Positions 8,634-18,870 of a stretch of 64,000 nt of DNA are shown piece by piece (the stretch's first letter is position 1; the number at the start of each line of letters is the position of its first letter). Source of the stretch: Hoyosella levis (lineage in GTDB: Bacteria > Actinomycetota > Actinomycetes > Mycobacteriales > Mycobacteriaceae); the NCBI RefSeq assembly GCF_026008515.1, contig NZ_BQYM01000014.1, positions 1 to 64,000 of the forward strand. Direction: 5' to 3'. Position numbers and translations under genes: made by a program. Below the pieces are notes generated by a model. The model was not told where the DNA came from and ran no database searches. It saw only the letters and a program-made list of their open reading frames with translations.

Positions 8634-9841
8634 GAGCCCCACCGCACGCGCAACGCGCTCAGGCTCCGGAACGCATGATTCGCTCGCCAGCGGACGGAAT
8701 CCTCATCGGCCATCGGTGCCGGGATCCGGCGCAGAAGGGTCTCCAGCGCGATCCGCGCTTCCAGCCTGGCGAGCCCGGCGCCGAAGCAGGTATGGCTGGA
8801 CCAGCCGAAGGCGAGGTGCTTGTTGTCGGCCCGGCGCAGGTCCAAGCGGTCGGGATCCACGAAGCGGCGGGGATCGCGGTTCGCTGCCGCGAGGACGATC
8901 ACCACGGTGTCTCCGGCAGATATGGGCTCTCCAGCGATGGTGGTGTCCGTCGCGGCGACCCGGTCGGTGTGCTGGCTCGGGCTCTCGAAGCGCAGGAGCT
9001 CCTCGATGGCTGAGGGCATGAGGCCGGGGTCGGCGCGCAGCGCAGCAGCAGCCTCCGGGGCCCGCAACAGTGTCAGCGTGCCGTTGCCGATCAGTGGGGT
9101 AGTGGTCTCCTGGCCACCGACCATCACCAGGATCAGGTTCGCGATGATCTCCTCCTCGGTCAGCCGGTCGCCGTCAGCGCGGGCCCGGAGCAGTGCCGCG
9201 ATCATGCCTTCGTCGGCGTGGTGGCGCAGCGCGTCGCGGAAGTAGCTGGTCATCTCGTCGATGCTGCGCATGATCGAGGCAGCGTGCGCGGGATTGTGCT
9301 GGAACGTTCCCAGCACATCGGCGAAATCACGCGACCATCGCTTCAGCAGGACGTGATCGGAAGCCGGGAGCCCGAGGAGCTCGGCGGTGACCATCGCCGG
9401 TAGCGGCTCGGCAAGATCAGCGACGACGTCCATCTCGCCATCGTCGGCGACCGCGTCCACGAGCGAGCCAGCGATTGCCTCGATGCGAGCGCGCATCGAG
9501 GCGACCCGGCGGGGGCTCAGCGCCGACGCCGCGAGACCTCGTATCCGGCCGTGGCCGGGCGCATCGAGGAAGAGCATCTGCCGCAGCATCACCTCGGCCA
9601 TCGGCACGAGCTTGCCCATCCCGAGCGCGAGCAACGCGCTCGGCGTGGCGGCGCGCTCGGCGCTGAAGCGCGCGAGCGCCTCGGCCGACTCCTGGTAGCG
9701 CGCGACCACCCAGACATGCAGGTAGGGATCCCAGATCACGGGAGCGTGCTCACGAATGCGCGCGTACAGCGGGTAGGGATCGCTGAGAACAGCCGGATCG
9801 AGCAGCGGGTACAGGCTCAGCGACGCGCGGCCGGCGCTCAC
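8630..9841 (-). CDS. Cytochrome P450, encoded between two NRPS genes
   Basis: A 403-residue soluble bacterial P450. It has the I-helix motif VGGQETTT, an ExxR motif in IEELLRFES, and the heme loop FGWSSHTCFGAG with Cys352 as thiolate ligand. The usual FGxGxHxCxG has Ser in place of its second Gly. It starts with GTG at 9841, 7 bp after the A-PCP gene, and its stop overlaps the next NRPS start. P450s encoded immediately after a stand-alone A-PCP often hydroxylate the aminoacyl group on the carrier protein, commonly at the beta carbon. By context that is the likely role: oxidising the first amino acid before condensation. Confidence 0.93.
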   Translation of the reverse strand: MSAGRASLSLYPLLDPAVLSDPYPLYARIREHAPVIWDPYLHVWVVARYQESAEALARFSAERAATPSALLALGMGKLVPMAEVMLRQMLFLDAPGHGRIRGLAASALSPRRVASMRARIEAIAGSLVDAVADDGEMDVVADLAEPLPAMVTAELLGLPASDHVLLKRWSRDFADVLGTFQHNPAHAASIMRSIDEMTSYFRDALRHHADEGMIAALLRARADGDRLTEEEIIANLILVMVGGQETTTPLIGNGTLTLLRAPEAAAALRADPGLMPSAIEELLRFESPSQHTDRVAATDTTIAGEPISAGDTVVIVLAAANRDPRRFVDPDRLDLRRADNKHLAFGWSSHTCFGAGLARLEARIALETLLRRIPAPMADEDSVRWRANHAFRSLSALRVRWGS

Positions 9842-9848
9842 GGCGCGC

Positions 9849-11735
9849 TCATTCCTCGTAGGCCCCGGCGTCGCTGAACAACGCTTCGGGCGACATCCTT
9901 GCGATCTGCTCGGTTATCAGCCTCTCCACCTCGATCGCCATCTCCTCGACGGTGGGATTGTCGAACAAGGCGAGCATCGTCATCTCCACCCCGAAGATCT
10001 CGGATATCCGACCGATCAGCTGGGCGCCGAGCAGCGAGTGGCCCCCGAGCAGGAAGAAGTTCTCCTCCACGCTGACCTCCTCCAGCCACAGCAGTTCGGC
10101 GACCAGCGCGGCGAGCACGCTTTCCTGCTCGTTCCGCGGTTCTACCAGTGCCTGGCGCTGGGGGTTCCGCCGTGTTCGGCCGAACGAGACCGCGAGATCG
10201 ATGAGGGCACTCTTGTCGACCTTCCCGTGCGCCGTGGTGGGAAGCTCGTCGACCTGCACGATCAGGCTGGGGATCATGTGTTCCGGAAGCCGGGAGGCTG
10301 CATGCGCGCGAAGCGCGGTGATGTCGATGCGTTCATCCGGATCGCCGACGACGAAAGCGCAGAGCCGCACGCCCCCCGGCCCCTGCGCCGGCACGACAAC
10401 GCTGGTCCGCAGGTCCGGATAGTCGTTGAGGGCATGAATGATCTCGCCTGGCTCCACCCGGTGCCCGCGGATCTGGATCTGCTCGTCCGCCCGATTGATG
10501 AACTCGACCGAGCCATCAGCGCCCACCCGCGCCCGGTCACCGGTACGGAAGGCGCGGACCGCGGGGTCCAGCGGATCCGTGATGAAGCGCTGCGCGGTCT
10601 GATCGGGGAGATTGAGATAGCCCCTGGCGACGCACCGTCCACAGACGAGAAGCTCGCCAGCCACGCCATCGGCAACCGGCTCGCCGGCCTCGTCGATGAC
10701 ACGGAGGTAGGAATTGTCGATAGCGCGACCGATCGGCGGCAGTTCCGGTTGGCCCTCGCTCGGAGGCTCCACGATGCCCGAGCAGGCCGTGACGGTGACC
10801 TCGCAGAGGCCATAGTTGTTGACCAGCGTGAAAGGCAGGCCCGGGGGCGGGCGGTGGTGCAGGATATCGCCGCCGGTATGGAGGTAGCGCAGCGCGGTCG
10901 AGGCAGGCCAGTCCAGAGCGATCAGTTCCTCGGCGAGCGGGGCAGCGACGAAGCACTGCGTGATTCCCTCGGCGACGAGCCAATCACGCAGGCGTGGCGG
11001 ATCGTTCTTGATCGCCTCGTCGGCAACGTGCAGGGATCCGCCCGAGAGCAAAGTCGGCCAGATCTCGTTCGCCGACACATCGAAGCCCGGGTTCATCAGC
11101 AGCGCCGAGCGATCGGTCGCAGCCTGCGAGAAAGCGCCAGCATGCCAGTCCGCGAGATTGAGCAGCCCGTCCTGCTCGACCAGGACGCCCTTGGGATTGC
11201 CGGTCGATCCCGAGGTGTAGACGACATAGGCGAGGGACGCTGGGGCTGCGGGCTGGGATGCTGCGGGACTTGCCCCGTTGCTGGCACCGCCCGGCGGGAC
11301 GCGAGGAACGAGCACGGTTCCGGTACGCAGGCGGCGGGCAACGGATTCGTGAGCTACCAGGACGCTGGCTCCGCTGTTGTCCAGCATGTACTGCAGGCGG
11401 GCATCAGGCTGGGACGGGTCCAGCGCCACGTAAGCCGCGCCGCTCGCGAGAATCCCGAGCGCACCGACGACCAGGTCGACCGAGCGTGGCAGGCACAGGG
11501 CGACGAGGTCGCCCTCGCGCGCGCCCGCGTCCCGCAGCTTGCTCGATAGGGCCAGGGCTTGAGCGACAAGGTTCTGGTAGTCGAGATCCTCGCCGCTACC
11601 GCGGATAGCCAGGGCGCCTGGTTGATCGGCTGCCCTCCGCGCGACCCTCTCCGCGATCCCTGTCCGAGGGTGCGGGAGGCTCGGGTGAGCCGATACCTGT
11701 GTTGCCGAACGATGCGAAGCCAGCCGAGCCGTCAT
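9849..11735 (-). CDS. Nonribosomal peptide synthetase loading module, A-PCP
   Basis: A 628-residue adenylation and carrier protein without condensation domain. Motifs are TSGSTGNPKG near 175, FDVSANEIW (A4), FRTGD and a final carrier motif FLLGGHSLLG with Ser567. The A5 motif reads NNYGLCEVT rather than the usual NxYGPTE; the Glu is kept but the Pro-Thr is not, which is unusual for a functional A domain. The ATG at 11735 has a strong GAGGAG ribosome site. It is the first gene of the NRPS operon and probably activates the starter amino acid for the neighbouring P450 and C-A-PCP protein. No MbtH-like gene is seen nearby. Confidence 0.93.
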   Translation of the reverse strand: MTARLASHRSATQVSAHPSLPHPRTGIAERVARRAADQPGALAIRGSGEDLDYQNLVAQALALSSKLRDAGAREGDLVALCLPRSVDLVVGALGILASGAAYVALDPSQPDARLQYMLDNSGASVLVAHESVARRLRTGTVLVPRVPPGGASNGASPAASQPAAPASLAYVVYTSGSTGNPKGVLVEQDGLLNLADWHAGAFSQAATDRSALLMNPGFDVSANEIWPTLLSGGSLHVADEAIKNDPPRLRDWLVAEGITQCFVAAPLAEELIALDWPASTALRYLHTGGDILHHRPPPGLPFTLVNNYGLCEVTVTACSGIVEPPSEGQPELPPIGRAIDNSYLRVIDEAGEPVADGVAGELLVCGRCVARGYLNLPDQTAQRFITDPLDPAVRAFRTGDRARVGADGSVEFINRADEQIQIRGHRVEPGEIIHALNDYPDLRTSVVVPAQGPGGVRLCAFVVGDPDERIDITALRAHAASRLPEHMIPSLIVQVDELPTTAHGKVDKSALIDLAVSFGRTRRNPQRQALVEPRNEQESVLAALVAELLWLEEVSVEENFFLLGGHSLLGAQLIGRISEIFGVEMTMLALFDNPTVEEMAIEVERLITEQIARMSPEALFSDAGAYEE

Positions 11736-11825
11736 CTTTTGCTCCTCAAGATTGCCCGGGTATACCCACGGGTCCCTTCCTCCATACGGAAAGTGTGAGG
11801 AAGATCTCCTAAGCTAACGGTATCG

Positions 11826-11870
11826 GACAATTTCGGCGCGCGACACGTCAGAGACGTGATAAATTGCCTG
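11826..11870. promoter_or_regulatory. Nested palindrome in the promoter region of the NRPS operon
   Basis: The 182-bp gap between the NRPS operon start and the end of the nuclease gene contains a perfect inverted repeat CACGTC-AGA-GACGTG (11844-11858). It sits inside a looser outer pair, GACAATTT and AAATTGCC. It could be an operator for the NRPS operon or a terminator for the nuclease gene upstream; there is no T-run. Confidence 0.4.
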
Positions 11871-11917
11871 TCGACAAGTTGCCGGGCCGTGGCGAGCCCG
11901 GGCTCGCAGATCGAGCG

Positions 11918-13755
<1,838 letters not shown>

Positions 13756-13831
13756 CCGCGCCCGTACCTCCGCTCACGTGGGCGCCGCACCTGGACTCGT
13801 GCCCAGCAGCGAGAAGTGCCACACTGGCCCG

Positions 13832-14767
13832 GTGACGCCCGCACCCAGCAGGCACCCCGTGCTCGAGCTGCTCGCCAGCCGCCGCGCGGGCCATCCTGAT
13901 AACCATCGCCTCGCCCTCTCCATCGAGGGCGGCGGTCCCCGCGGCGCCTACTCCGCCGGCATGCTCACCACCCTCGGCGCGCACCGCTACCTGCCGCACT
14001 TCGACGCCCTCTACGGCTCCTCCGCCGGGGCATTCAACGCCGCCTGGGCCCTCGCCGGTCAGGCTGGTCTCGGTGCGGCCGCCTACTCCGATCCCGCCGT
14101 GGTCCCGCACGTCTGGCGCCCCCGCAACATCCTCGGCCCCGGCGCGGTGGTCGACACCCACCACCTCGCGCGCACCGTCTATACGCGCATCATCCCCCTC
14201 GAATACCAGCGCGTCCTCGACAATCGCACCAGCTTCCATCCCATCGCCACCGATGCCGATACCGGCCTCGCTGTGGACCTCGGTCCCCGGATCCATGACA
14301 TCGAGAGCCTCCAGCGAGCGCTCGCCGCCACCGCGAACCTCGTGCTGCTCGGCGCGCCGCCCATCCCCATCGACGGCCACCGCTACGTCGACGCCGGAGT
14401 GGCCGAGCCCATCCCGTACCGCACCGCCATGTCCCACGGTTCCACGCACATCCTCGTGCTCCGGACCACCCCCGTCAGCACGTCCCCCACGCGCATCCCG
14501 GTCCACCAGCGCGCGTTCATGCGCGCGTGGCTCGCCCGCCGCGCGCCGGGCGCGCGGCCCGCCTGGCTGGAGCGCTACGAGCAGGAAACCGCCGACAACG
14601 ACATCCTCCACCAGCACAGCACCAACCCCGATCTCGCTCCGCACATCCTCCAGGTCCGGCCGCCCGACGGGGCCGAGCGCGTCATCCGCCACCCCAAGCA
14701 CCTCGGTGGCTACCGCGAGGCGGTCCACCTCGGCGCGATCGCCATGCACGACATGCTCGAGGAATAG
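13832..14767 (+). CDS. Patatin-like phospholipase
   Basis: A 311-residue patatin-family lipid acyl hydrolase. The oxyanion-hole motif EGGGPRG lies at residues 32-38, the nucleophile elbow GSSAG has Ser64, and the second dyad residue is in VDAGV (Asp187). No signal peptide is visible, so the protein is probably cytoplasmic or peripheral on the membrane. The GTG at 13832 is the first start in good coding sequence; the open frame extends upstream antisense-like through the end of trmI. It lies 76 bp after trmI. A palindromic repeat follows it at 14833. The substrate is likely a phospholipid or glycerolipid. Confidence 0.88.
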   Translation: MTPAPSRHPVLELLASRRAGHPDNHRLALSIEGGGPRGAYSAGMLTTLGAHRYLPHFDALYGSSAGAFNAAWALAGQAGLGAAAYSDPAVVPHVWRPRNILGPGAVVDTHHLARTVYTRIIPLEYQRVLDNRTSFHPIATDADTGLAVDLGPRIHDIESLQRALAATANLVLLGAPPIPIDGHRYVDAGVAEPIPYRTAMSHGSTHILVLRTTPVSTSPTRIPVHQRAFMRAWLARRAPGARPAWLERYEQETADNDILHQHSTNPDLAPHILQVRPPDGAERVIRHPKHLGGYREAVHLGAIAMHDMLEE

Positions 14768-14832
14768 CCGCCTCGGCCGTCCGGGGTCCCTGGCTCCGGG
14801 GCCTCCCGGCCTCGCTTGCCTCCCTGGCTCCC

Positions 14833-14875
14833 CAGTGGAAACTTTTCCCCCTCCGAGCGGGAGAAGTTTCCACTG
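14833..14875. repeat. Palindromic intergenic repeat, copy 1
   Basis: Two 17-bp arms (CAGTGGAAACTTTTCCC and its near-perfect complement) surround a 9-nt loop. It belongs to a family with copies at 15880 and 17338 sharing the core GTGGAAACTTTTCCC. It lies between the convergent patatin and DUF559 genes and may also act as a terminator. Confidence 0.9.
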
Positions 14876-14921
14876 GCCGAAGGGCCGAGGCAGATGGCCT
14901 TTGCATCTCGGCCAGCCAGGA

Positions 14922-15809
14922 TCAAAGGAAGCGCTCCCGCCTCGCGCGATTGAGCGCAGTACGGATCTCGCTGAGAACGCCGCTCGGATCATGCGCGAGG
15001 CGATGCCAGCCGAACCGCAGCACATGCCATCCTGCGTTGACCAGGGTGTTCTGCCGCTGCAGATCGTGAGCGAATCGGCCAGCGTCCCGGTGCCACGCCC
15101 ACCCGTCCACCTCGATCGCGACTCGCTCGCGCTCGAACGCGAGATCGATCTCGAACCCGTGGCTGCGCACGTGTAACCGCCACCCGGTGATGCCAGTGCC
15201 GCGCAGGGCCCGCACGAGCAGCCGCTCCGCCTCGGACGCGCCGCCGGTCGCAGCGATCGCGAGCATCCACGCCGAGCGTGCGCCGCCGCGCCGCGGCAGG
15301 TTCCGCTCGTGGGCCTGTATCAGAGATGGCAGCAGAGTGTGCCGCTGCAGCGCGCGATCGAGGAACACGGAGCCATCGGGCATCGAGACAGCAGTCTCAA
15401 GGATCGCGAGCTCGCGGGAGACCACCGCGACACCATGCAATCGGGTTCGGTCCGCCGCCGGGATGTCTCGGCGCAGCACCTTCGCATCGCGGATGCAGGC
15501 ACGTCGATCACGCGGGATCATCACGAGCGGAACGGCAGACGGATCGTCGAGAACGCCATGCCACCAAGCAGCGGACGGGCCCCGCGCAACCGCTCCCGGA
15601 CCCGCCGCGAGGACAGCGGCGCGCAGCCGGGCCGCCGTGGTCACGGGTCGGTCCGCCGGGATATAGACCCCGGCCTGGAGGCAACGCCACTCACCCGTGG
15701 CGACGCGGCCATCGACCTGGTGCCGGGACATTCCAAGCTCGAGCGCGCGAGACCTGGTGATCACCCCATCGTGGCGGGCTAGCGCATGAACGACCTTCTT
15801 GGGCAGCAT
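14922..15809 (-). CDS. AbiEi-like N-terminal domain fused to DUF559 (VSR-like) nuclease
   Basis: A 295-residue protein. Residues 1-60 form a winged-helix resembling the type IV antitoxin AbiEi N-terminus (ARHDGVITRSRALELGMS). The C-terminal 100 residues are DUF559, a PD-(D/E)XK nuclease related to very-short-patch-repair endonucleases (EIDLAFERERVAIEVDGW, then RQNTLVNAGWHVLRFGW). No toxin gene adjoins it, so a conventional AbiE pair is not supported. Such fusions are common and uncharacterised in actinobacteria. Copies of a palindromic repeat lie on both sides (14833 and 15880). The ATG at 15809 lacks a strong ribosome site; the open frame continues upstream through the repeat. Confidence 0.8.
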   Translation of the reverse strand: MLPKKVVHALARHDGVITRSRALELGMSRHQVDGRVATGEWRCLQAGVYIPADRPVTTAARLRAAVLAAGPGAVARGPSAAWWHGVLDDPSAVPLVMIPRDRRACIRDAKVLRRDIPAADRTRLHGVAVVSRELAILETAVSMPDGSVFLDRALQRHTLLPSLIQAHERNLPRRGGARSAWMLAIAATGGASEAERLLVRALRGTGITGWRLHVRSHGFEIDLAFERERVAIEVDGWAWHRDAGRFAHDLQRQNTLVNAGWHVLRFGWHRLAHDPSGVLSEIRTALNRARRERFL

Positions 15810-15879
15810 GCCTGGTAGGACGCGGAACTGGGGCTGGTTGGTTCCGCTTCCCGGGGATTGGCAGCGAGCCGCTTCCGCT

Positions 15880-15920
15880 GGTGGAAACTTTTCCCGCTCT
15901 GGCCGGGAAAGGTTTCCACC
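15880..15920. repeat. Palindromic intergenic repeat, copy 2
   Basis: 16-bp arms, GGTGGAAACTTTTCCC and its complement with one mismatch, around the 9-nt loop GCTCTGGCC. Same family as copies at 14833 and 17338. It lies between the divergent DUF559 and permease genes. Confidence 0.9.
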
Positions 15921-15924
15921 CCAC

Positions 15925-15980
15925 GGCGGGCCACCAGCGGCGGGCCACCAGCGGCGGGTACCCCGCGGCGGGCCGCACGT
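15925..15980. repeat. 14-bp tandem repeat, four units
   Basis: Units 1 and 2 are identical (GGCGGGCCACCAGC); units 3 and 4 keep GGCGGG and then diverge. The array lies directly after palindromic repeat copy 2 and ends 37 bp before the permease start, so it occupies that promoter region. Confidence 0.85.
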
Positions 15981-16017
15981 CGCGCAGCGCGGCTCCGCAG
16001 GCACTAGCTTGTGCGTC

Positions 16018-17256
16018 ATGGGAACCGAGGATGCGCGACTGTCGCGGTCGCTGGGCGTGGTGGATTCGGTGATGGTGGGCCTCGCCGCGATGGTGGGGGC
16101 GGGCATCTTCGCGGCCTTGGGTCCTGCTGCGGCTGCTGCGGGAGATTGGTTGCTGGTCGCATTGGCAATCGCTGCGGTGGTGGCGTATTGCAATGCGCGT
16201 TCGTCTGCGCGACTGGCCGCGTTATATCCCGAGTCGGGTGGCACGTACGTCTATGGAGGGGAGCGACTGGGCCCCATCTGGGGCTATCTCGCGGGCTGGG
16301 GCTTTGTCGTGGGAAAGACAGCGTCGTGCGCGGCCATGGCGATGACGGTTGGTGCCTACGCGTGGCCGGGCAATGCCACCGCCGTCGCGGTGCTGACGGT
16401 GCTTGTGGTGACCGCCGTGAACTATGCGGGTGTGCAGAAGTCCGCGAGCGCCGCCCGGCTGATGGTGGGGCTTGTGCTGCTGGTGCTGCTGGGCGTGGTG
16501 GTGATCGCGCTGATCGAATCAGGCGGACCCGCCTGGCCGTGGGCGGGTGCGGAGAGCGCCGGTGCGGGTGGCATCCTGCAGGCATCGGGGCTGTTGTTCT
16601 TCGCCTTCGCGGGATACGCGCGGATCGCGACGCTCGGCGAGGAGGTGCGTGAACCGGCCCGGACGATTCCGCGGGCGATCGGGTGGGCACTGGCGATTGC
16701 GCTGGGCGTCTACCTCCTGGTCGCGGTGGCGGTGGTGTCCGCGCTGGGCACCAACGGCCTCGCGGGCGCGCATGATCCGCTGGCCCAGGCGGTGAGCTCG
16801 ATGCCGGGGGCGGAGGTGGTCGTTCGAGGCGGAGCGGTGGTCGCGGCCGCGGGCGCATTGCTGTCACTTCTGCTCGGGGTCTCGCGGACGGTTTTCGCCA
16901 TGGCGCGCGATGGGCATCTTCCCTCGGCGCTGGCATCCGTGCACTCAAGGTTCGGTGTACCGCACCGTGCCGAGATGGCGGTGGGTGTCGTGGTGGTGAT
17001 GCTAGTGCTGGTGCTCGATGTGCGGGGGGCGATCGGGTTCTCGGCGTTCGCGGTGCTGTTCTACTACCTCGTGGCGAACGTGTCGGCGTGGACGCTGGAT
17101 CGGTCGGTGCGGGCCAGGGCGGTGCCGCTGGCGGGCGCGTTTGGGTGTGTCGTCCTTGGCCTCGCGCTGCCGCTGGCCTCGGTGGTGGCTGGCCTGGTTG
17201 TTCTCGCGCTGGGAGCTGCGGTGTACGGAGTGCGACGGCGGAACGGTGCGCGATAG
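16018..17256 (+). CDS. APC-family amino acid permease
   Basis: A 412-residue polytopic membrane protein with about 12 hydrophobic segments. The first helix holds the substrate-binding VGAGIFAALG, and a conserved EEVREPARTIPRAI segment near residue 205-220 is typical of amino acid-polyamine-organocation transporters. The ATG at 16018 lacks a clear ribosome site, so the transcript may be leaderless or start nearby. Coding density is very Val/Ala/Gly-rich. It stands alone between two palindromic repeats. The transported amino acid is not predictable. Confidence 0.87.
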   Translation: MGTEDARLSRSLGVVDSVMVGLAAMVGAGIFAALGPAAAAAGDWLLVALAIAAVVAYCNARSSARLAALYPESGGTYVYGGERLGPIWGYLAGWGFVVGKTASCAAMAMTVGAYAWPGNATAVAVLTVLVVTAVNYAGVQKSASAARLMVGLVLLVLLGVVVIALIESGGPAWPWAGAESAGAGGILQASGLLFFAFAGYARIATLGEEVREPARTIPRAIGWALAIALGVYLLVAVAVVSALGTNGLAGAHDPLAQAVSSMPGAEVVVRGGAVVAAAGALLSLLLGVSRTVFAMARDGHLPSALASVHSRFGVPHRAEMAVGVVVVMLVLVLDVRGAIGFSAFAVLFYYLVANVSAWTLDRSVRARAVPLAGAFGCVVLGLALPLASVVAGLVVLALGAAVYGVRRRNGAR

Positions 17257-17337
17257 TCCGCCGTCACCATTTACCAATGTCCAGCGCCGTCCGGCAGTCT
17301 CCCATGGGCCGTCTGCAGCGGGCCGTCGCCAGCCGTC

Positions 17338-17378
17338 GGTGGAAGCTTTTACTGGCTGGAGCGGGAAAAGTTTCCACC
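17338..17378. repeat. Palindromic intergenic repeat, copy 3 (degenerate left arm)
   Basis: The right arm, GGGAAAAGTTTCCACC, is the family consensus. The left arm reads GGTGGAAGCTTTTACT and pairs with several mismatches. Total length is 41 bp, as for copy 2. It lies between the convergent permease and arsC genes. Confidence 0.85.
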
Positions 17379-17446
17379 ATCAGCCGCGCGAACCCACCAT
17401 CAGCCGCGACCCCACCTCGAACTAGGCCCTTGGCCGGCAGCCCTGC

Positions 17447-18109
17447 TCAGGCCATCGCGGGCACGTCGAGCTCGGCGAGGAGGGCGCGGACGCGACGCTC
17501 GATCTCGTCGCGGATGGGGCGGATGTCGTCGACGGTGAGCCCGGCGGGGTCGGCGAGGGCCCACTCCTCGTAGCGGTGCCCGGGGAAGATGGGGCAGGCG
17601 TCGCCGCATCCCATGGTGACGATGACGTCAGCGGCCTGGACGATCTCGTCCGTCCACGGCTTGGGGTACTCGTTGGTGATGTCGATGCCGATCTCGGCCA
17701 TTGCCTCGATGGCAGCGGCGTTGATCTCGGTGCCGGGCTCGGATCCGCCGGACCAGGCGATGGCATTGCCCCCGGCGAGGTGCTGGAAGTAGCCGAGCGC
17801 CATCTGCGAGCGTCCGGCGTTGTGGGTGCACAGGAACAGGACGGCGGGCTTGCCGTCGTGGGCATGTCCTTCGACGCGGGCGAGGGCGGTCAGGCGTTGC
17901 CTGGCGAAGCGCTCGGCGAGGAGGGGCAGGAAGTTGGGGACGGTTGCGCGCGCGGCGAACTGCTCGTAGGAGGTGTGCAGGAACCGTTCGATGGTCTCGG
18001 CGCCGAAGATGCCGGTGAACTGCTCGGTGAGGCGGGTCGAGGCGGTCTTGAGGGCGATGTGGTGATCCAGGGAGAGGTCGCGGCGGTGGTACTGGGTGGG
18101 GCTGCTCAT
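17447..18109 (-). CDS. arsC: Arsenate reductase, low-molecular-weight phosphatase type
   Basis: A 220-residue protein. An N-terminal three-helix domain (residues 1-80), as in actinobacterial arsenate-mycothiol transferases, is followed by the phosphatase fold with P-loop CTHNAGRSQ (Cys94 to Arg100). The family reduces arsenate to arsenite using mycothiol/mycoredoxin or thioredoxin; mycothiol is likely in this lineage. The ATG at 18109 has an AGGAGC ribosome site and overlaps the stop of the ArsR-phosphatase fusion by 4 bp. No arsenite efflux gene (arsB/acr3) is seen in the window, so export must be encoded elsewhere or be absent. Confidence 0.9.
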   Translation of the reverse strand: MSSPTQYHRRDLSLDHHIALKTASTRLTEQFTGIFGAETIERFLHTSYEQFAARATVPNFLPLLAERFARQRLTALARVEGHAHDGKPAVLFLCTHNAGRSQMALGYFQHLAGGNAIAWSGGSEPGTEINAAAIEAMAEIGIDITNEYPKPWTDEIVQAADVIVTMGCGDACPIFPGHRYEEWALADPAGLTVDDIRPIRDEIERRVRALLAELDVPAMA

Positions 18110-18870
18110 GGTGTGCTCCTTGTTGCTGGGCGGTAGTGGGGCGCGATGCGGGCGATGCGTGTGGCGAGCTCGGCAATGGCGGTGTCGAAGTCGCCGTCGG
18201 TTCCGGTGCGTACGGGGTCGGGGATGGACCAGTGCGCGCGGGGCACGCTGGCGTCGAGCTCCTCGTGGGCGTTGTCGCAGACGGCGATGAGGGTGTCTCC
18301 GTCGGCGAGGTCGAGGCGCTGTGGCTGCTGGGGCCGCAGCGGGATGTGGTGGCGCTCGGCGGCGGCGAGGGTGCCGGGGTGGATCGCCGGCGCGGGGCGG
18401 GTTCCTGCCGAGGTAGCGGGAATGGTGCTGTGCTGGGTCCACAGCGCGGCGGCGAGCTGGGACCGCGCGGAGTTGCGGGTGCACAGGAAGACGATGCGCT
18501 CGGTGGCGCGCGCGGCGCGGGGGAGCAGCTGGGCGAGGGCGTCGGCGTCGAGGGTCCAGTAGGCGCGGCGGCGGTCGGCCTCGGACCGCTGCTTGTGGAC
18601 GATCCCAGCGGCGGCGAGAGTCTTGAGGTGGTGGGCGAGCAGGTTGGAGGGCATGCCGAGGGCGCGCTGGAGCTCGGTGGGCGAATGGTCGCCGATGGCG
18701 AGGAGGTCGGAGATGCGGACGCGGGCGGGGTCGGCAAGGGCGGCGTGGAGGGTGGCGCGGCGATGGGCGTCGCTGAGGGCTCGGTCATCGCGCGCTGAAT
18801 CAGCTGCAACCGAGCCAAGGGCAGCCGGACCTGCGGGACCGTAGCCAGTGGACCCAGCCGTCGTGGTCAT
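18106..18870 (-). CDS. ArsR-type regulator fused to a low-molecular-weight phosphatase/ArsC domain
   Basis: A 254-residue fusion. Residues 35-115 form an ArsR winged helix (DPARVRISDLL, SPTELQRALG, LLAHHLKTLAAAGIV). Residues 125-245 form a phosphatase domain with P-loop CTRNSARSQ (Cys130 to Arg136). The regulatory part has no cysteine, so the usual ArsR metal-thiolate site is missing and sensing may pass through the phosphatase domain. It is coupled by ATGA overlap to arsC. The ATG at 18870 follows a GAGGAGAGG ribosome site. An AT-rich upstream stretch (18890-18920) probably holds the promoter and operator. It may sense arsenate or arsenite and control the pair. Confidence 0.88.
   Translation of the reverse strand: MTTTAGSTGYGPAGPAALGSVAADSARDDRALSDAHRRATLHAALADPARVRISDLLAIGDHSPTELQRALGMPSNLLAHHLKTLAAAGIVHKQRSEADRRRAYWTLDADALAQLLPRAARATERIVFLCTRNSARSQLAAALWTQHSTIPATSAGTRPAPAIHPGTLAAAERHHIPLRPQQPQRLDLADGDTLIAVCDNAHEELDASVPRAHWSIPDPVRTGTDGDFDTAIAELATRIARIAPHYRPATRSTP

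Noticed and set aside
11790-11825. Possible IdeR/DmdR iron box upstream of the NRPS operon
   Set aside because: TTAGCTTAGG resembles half of the consensus, but the second half does not match, so a siderophore role is not supported.
14922-15809. AbiE-type toxin-antitoxin system
   Set aside because: Only the AbiEi-like N-terminal domain is present, fused to DUF559; no AbiEii nucleotidyltransferase gene is adjacent.
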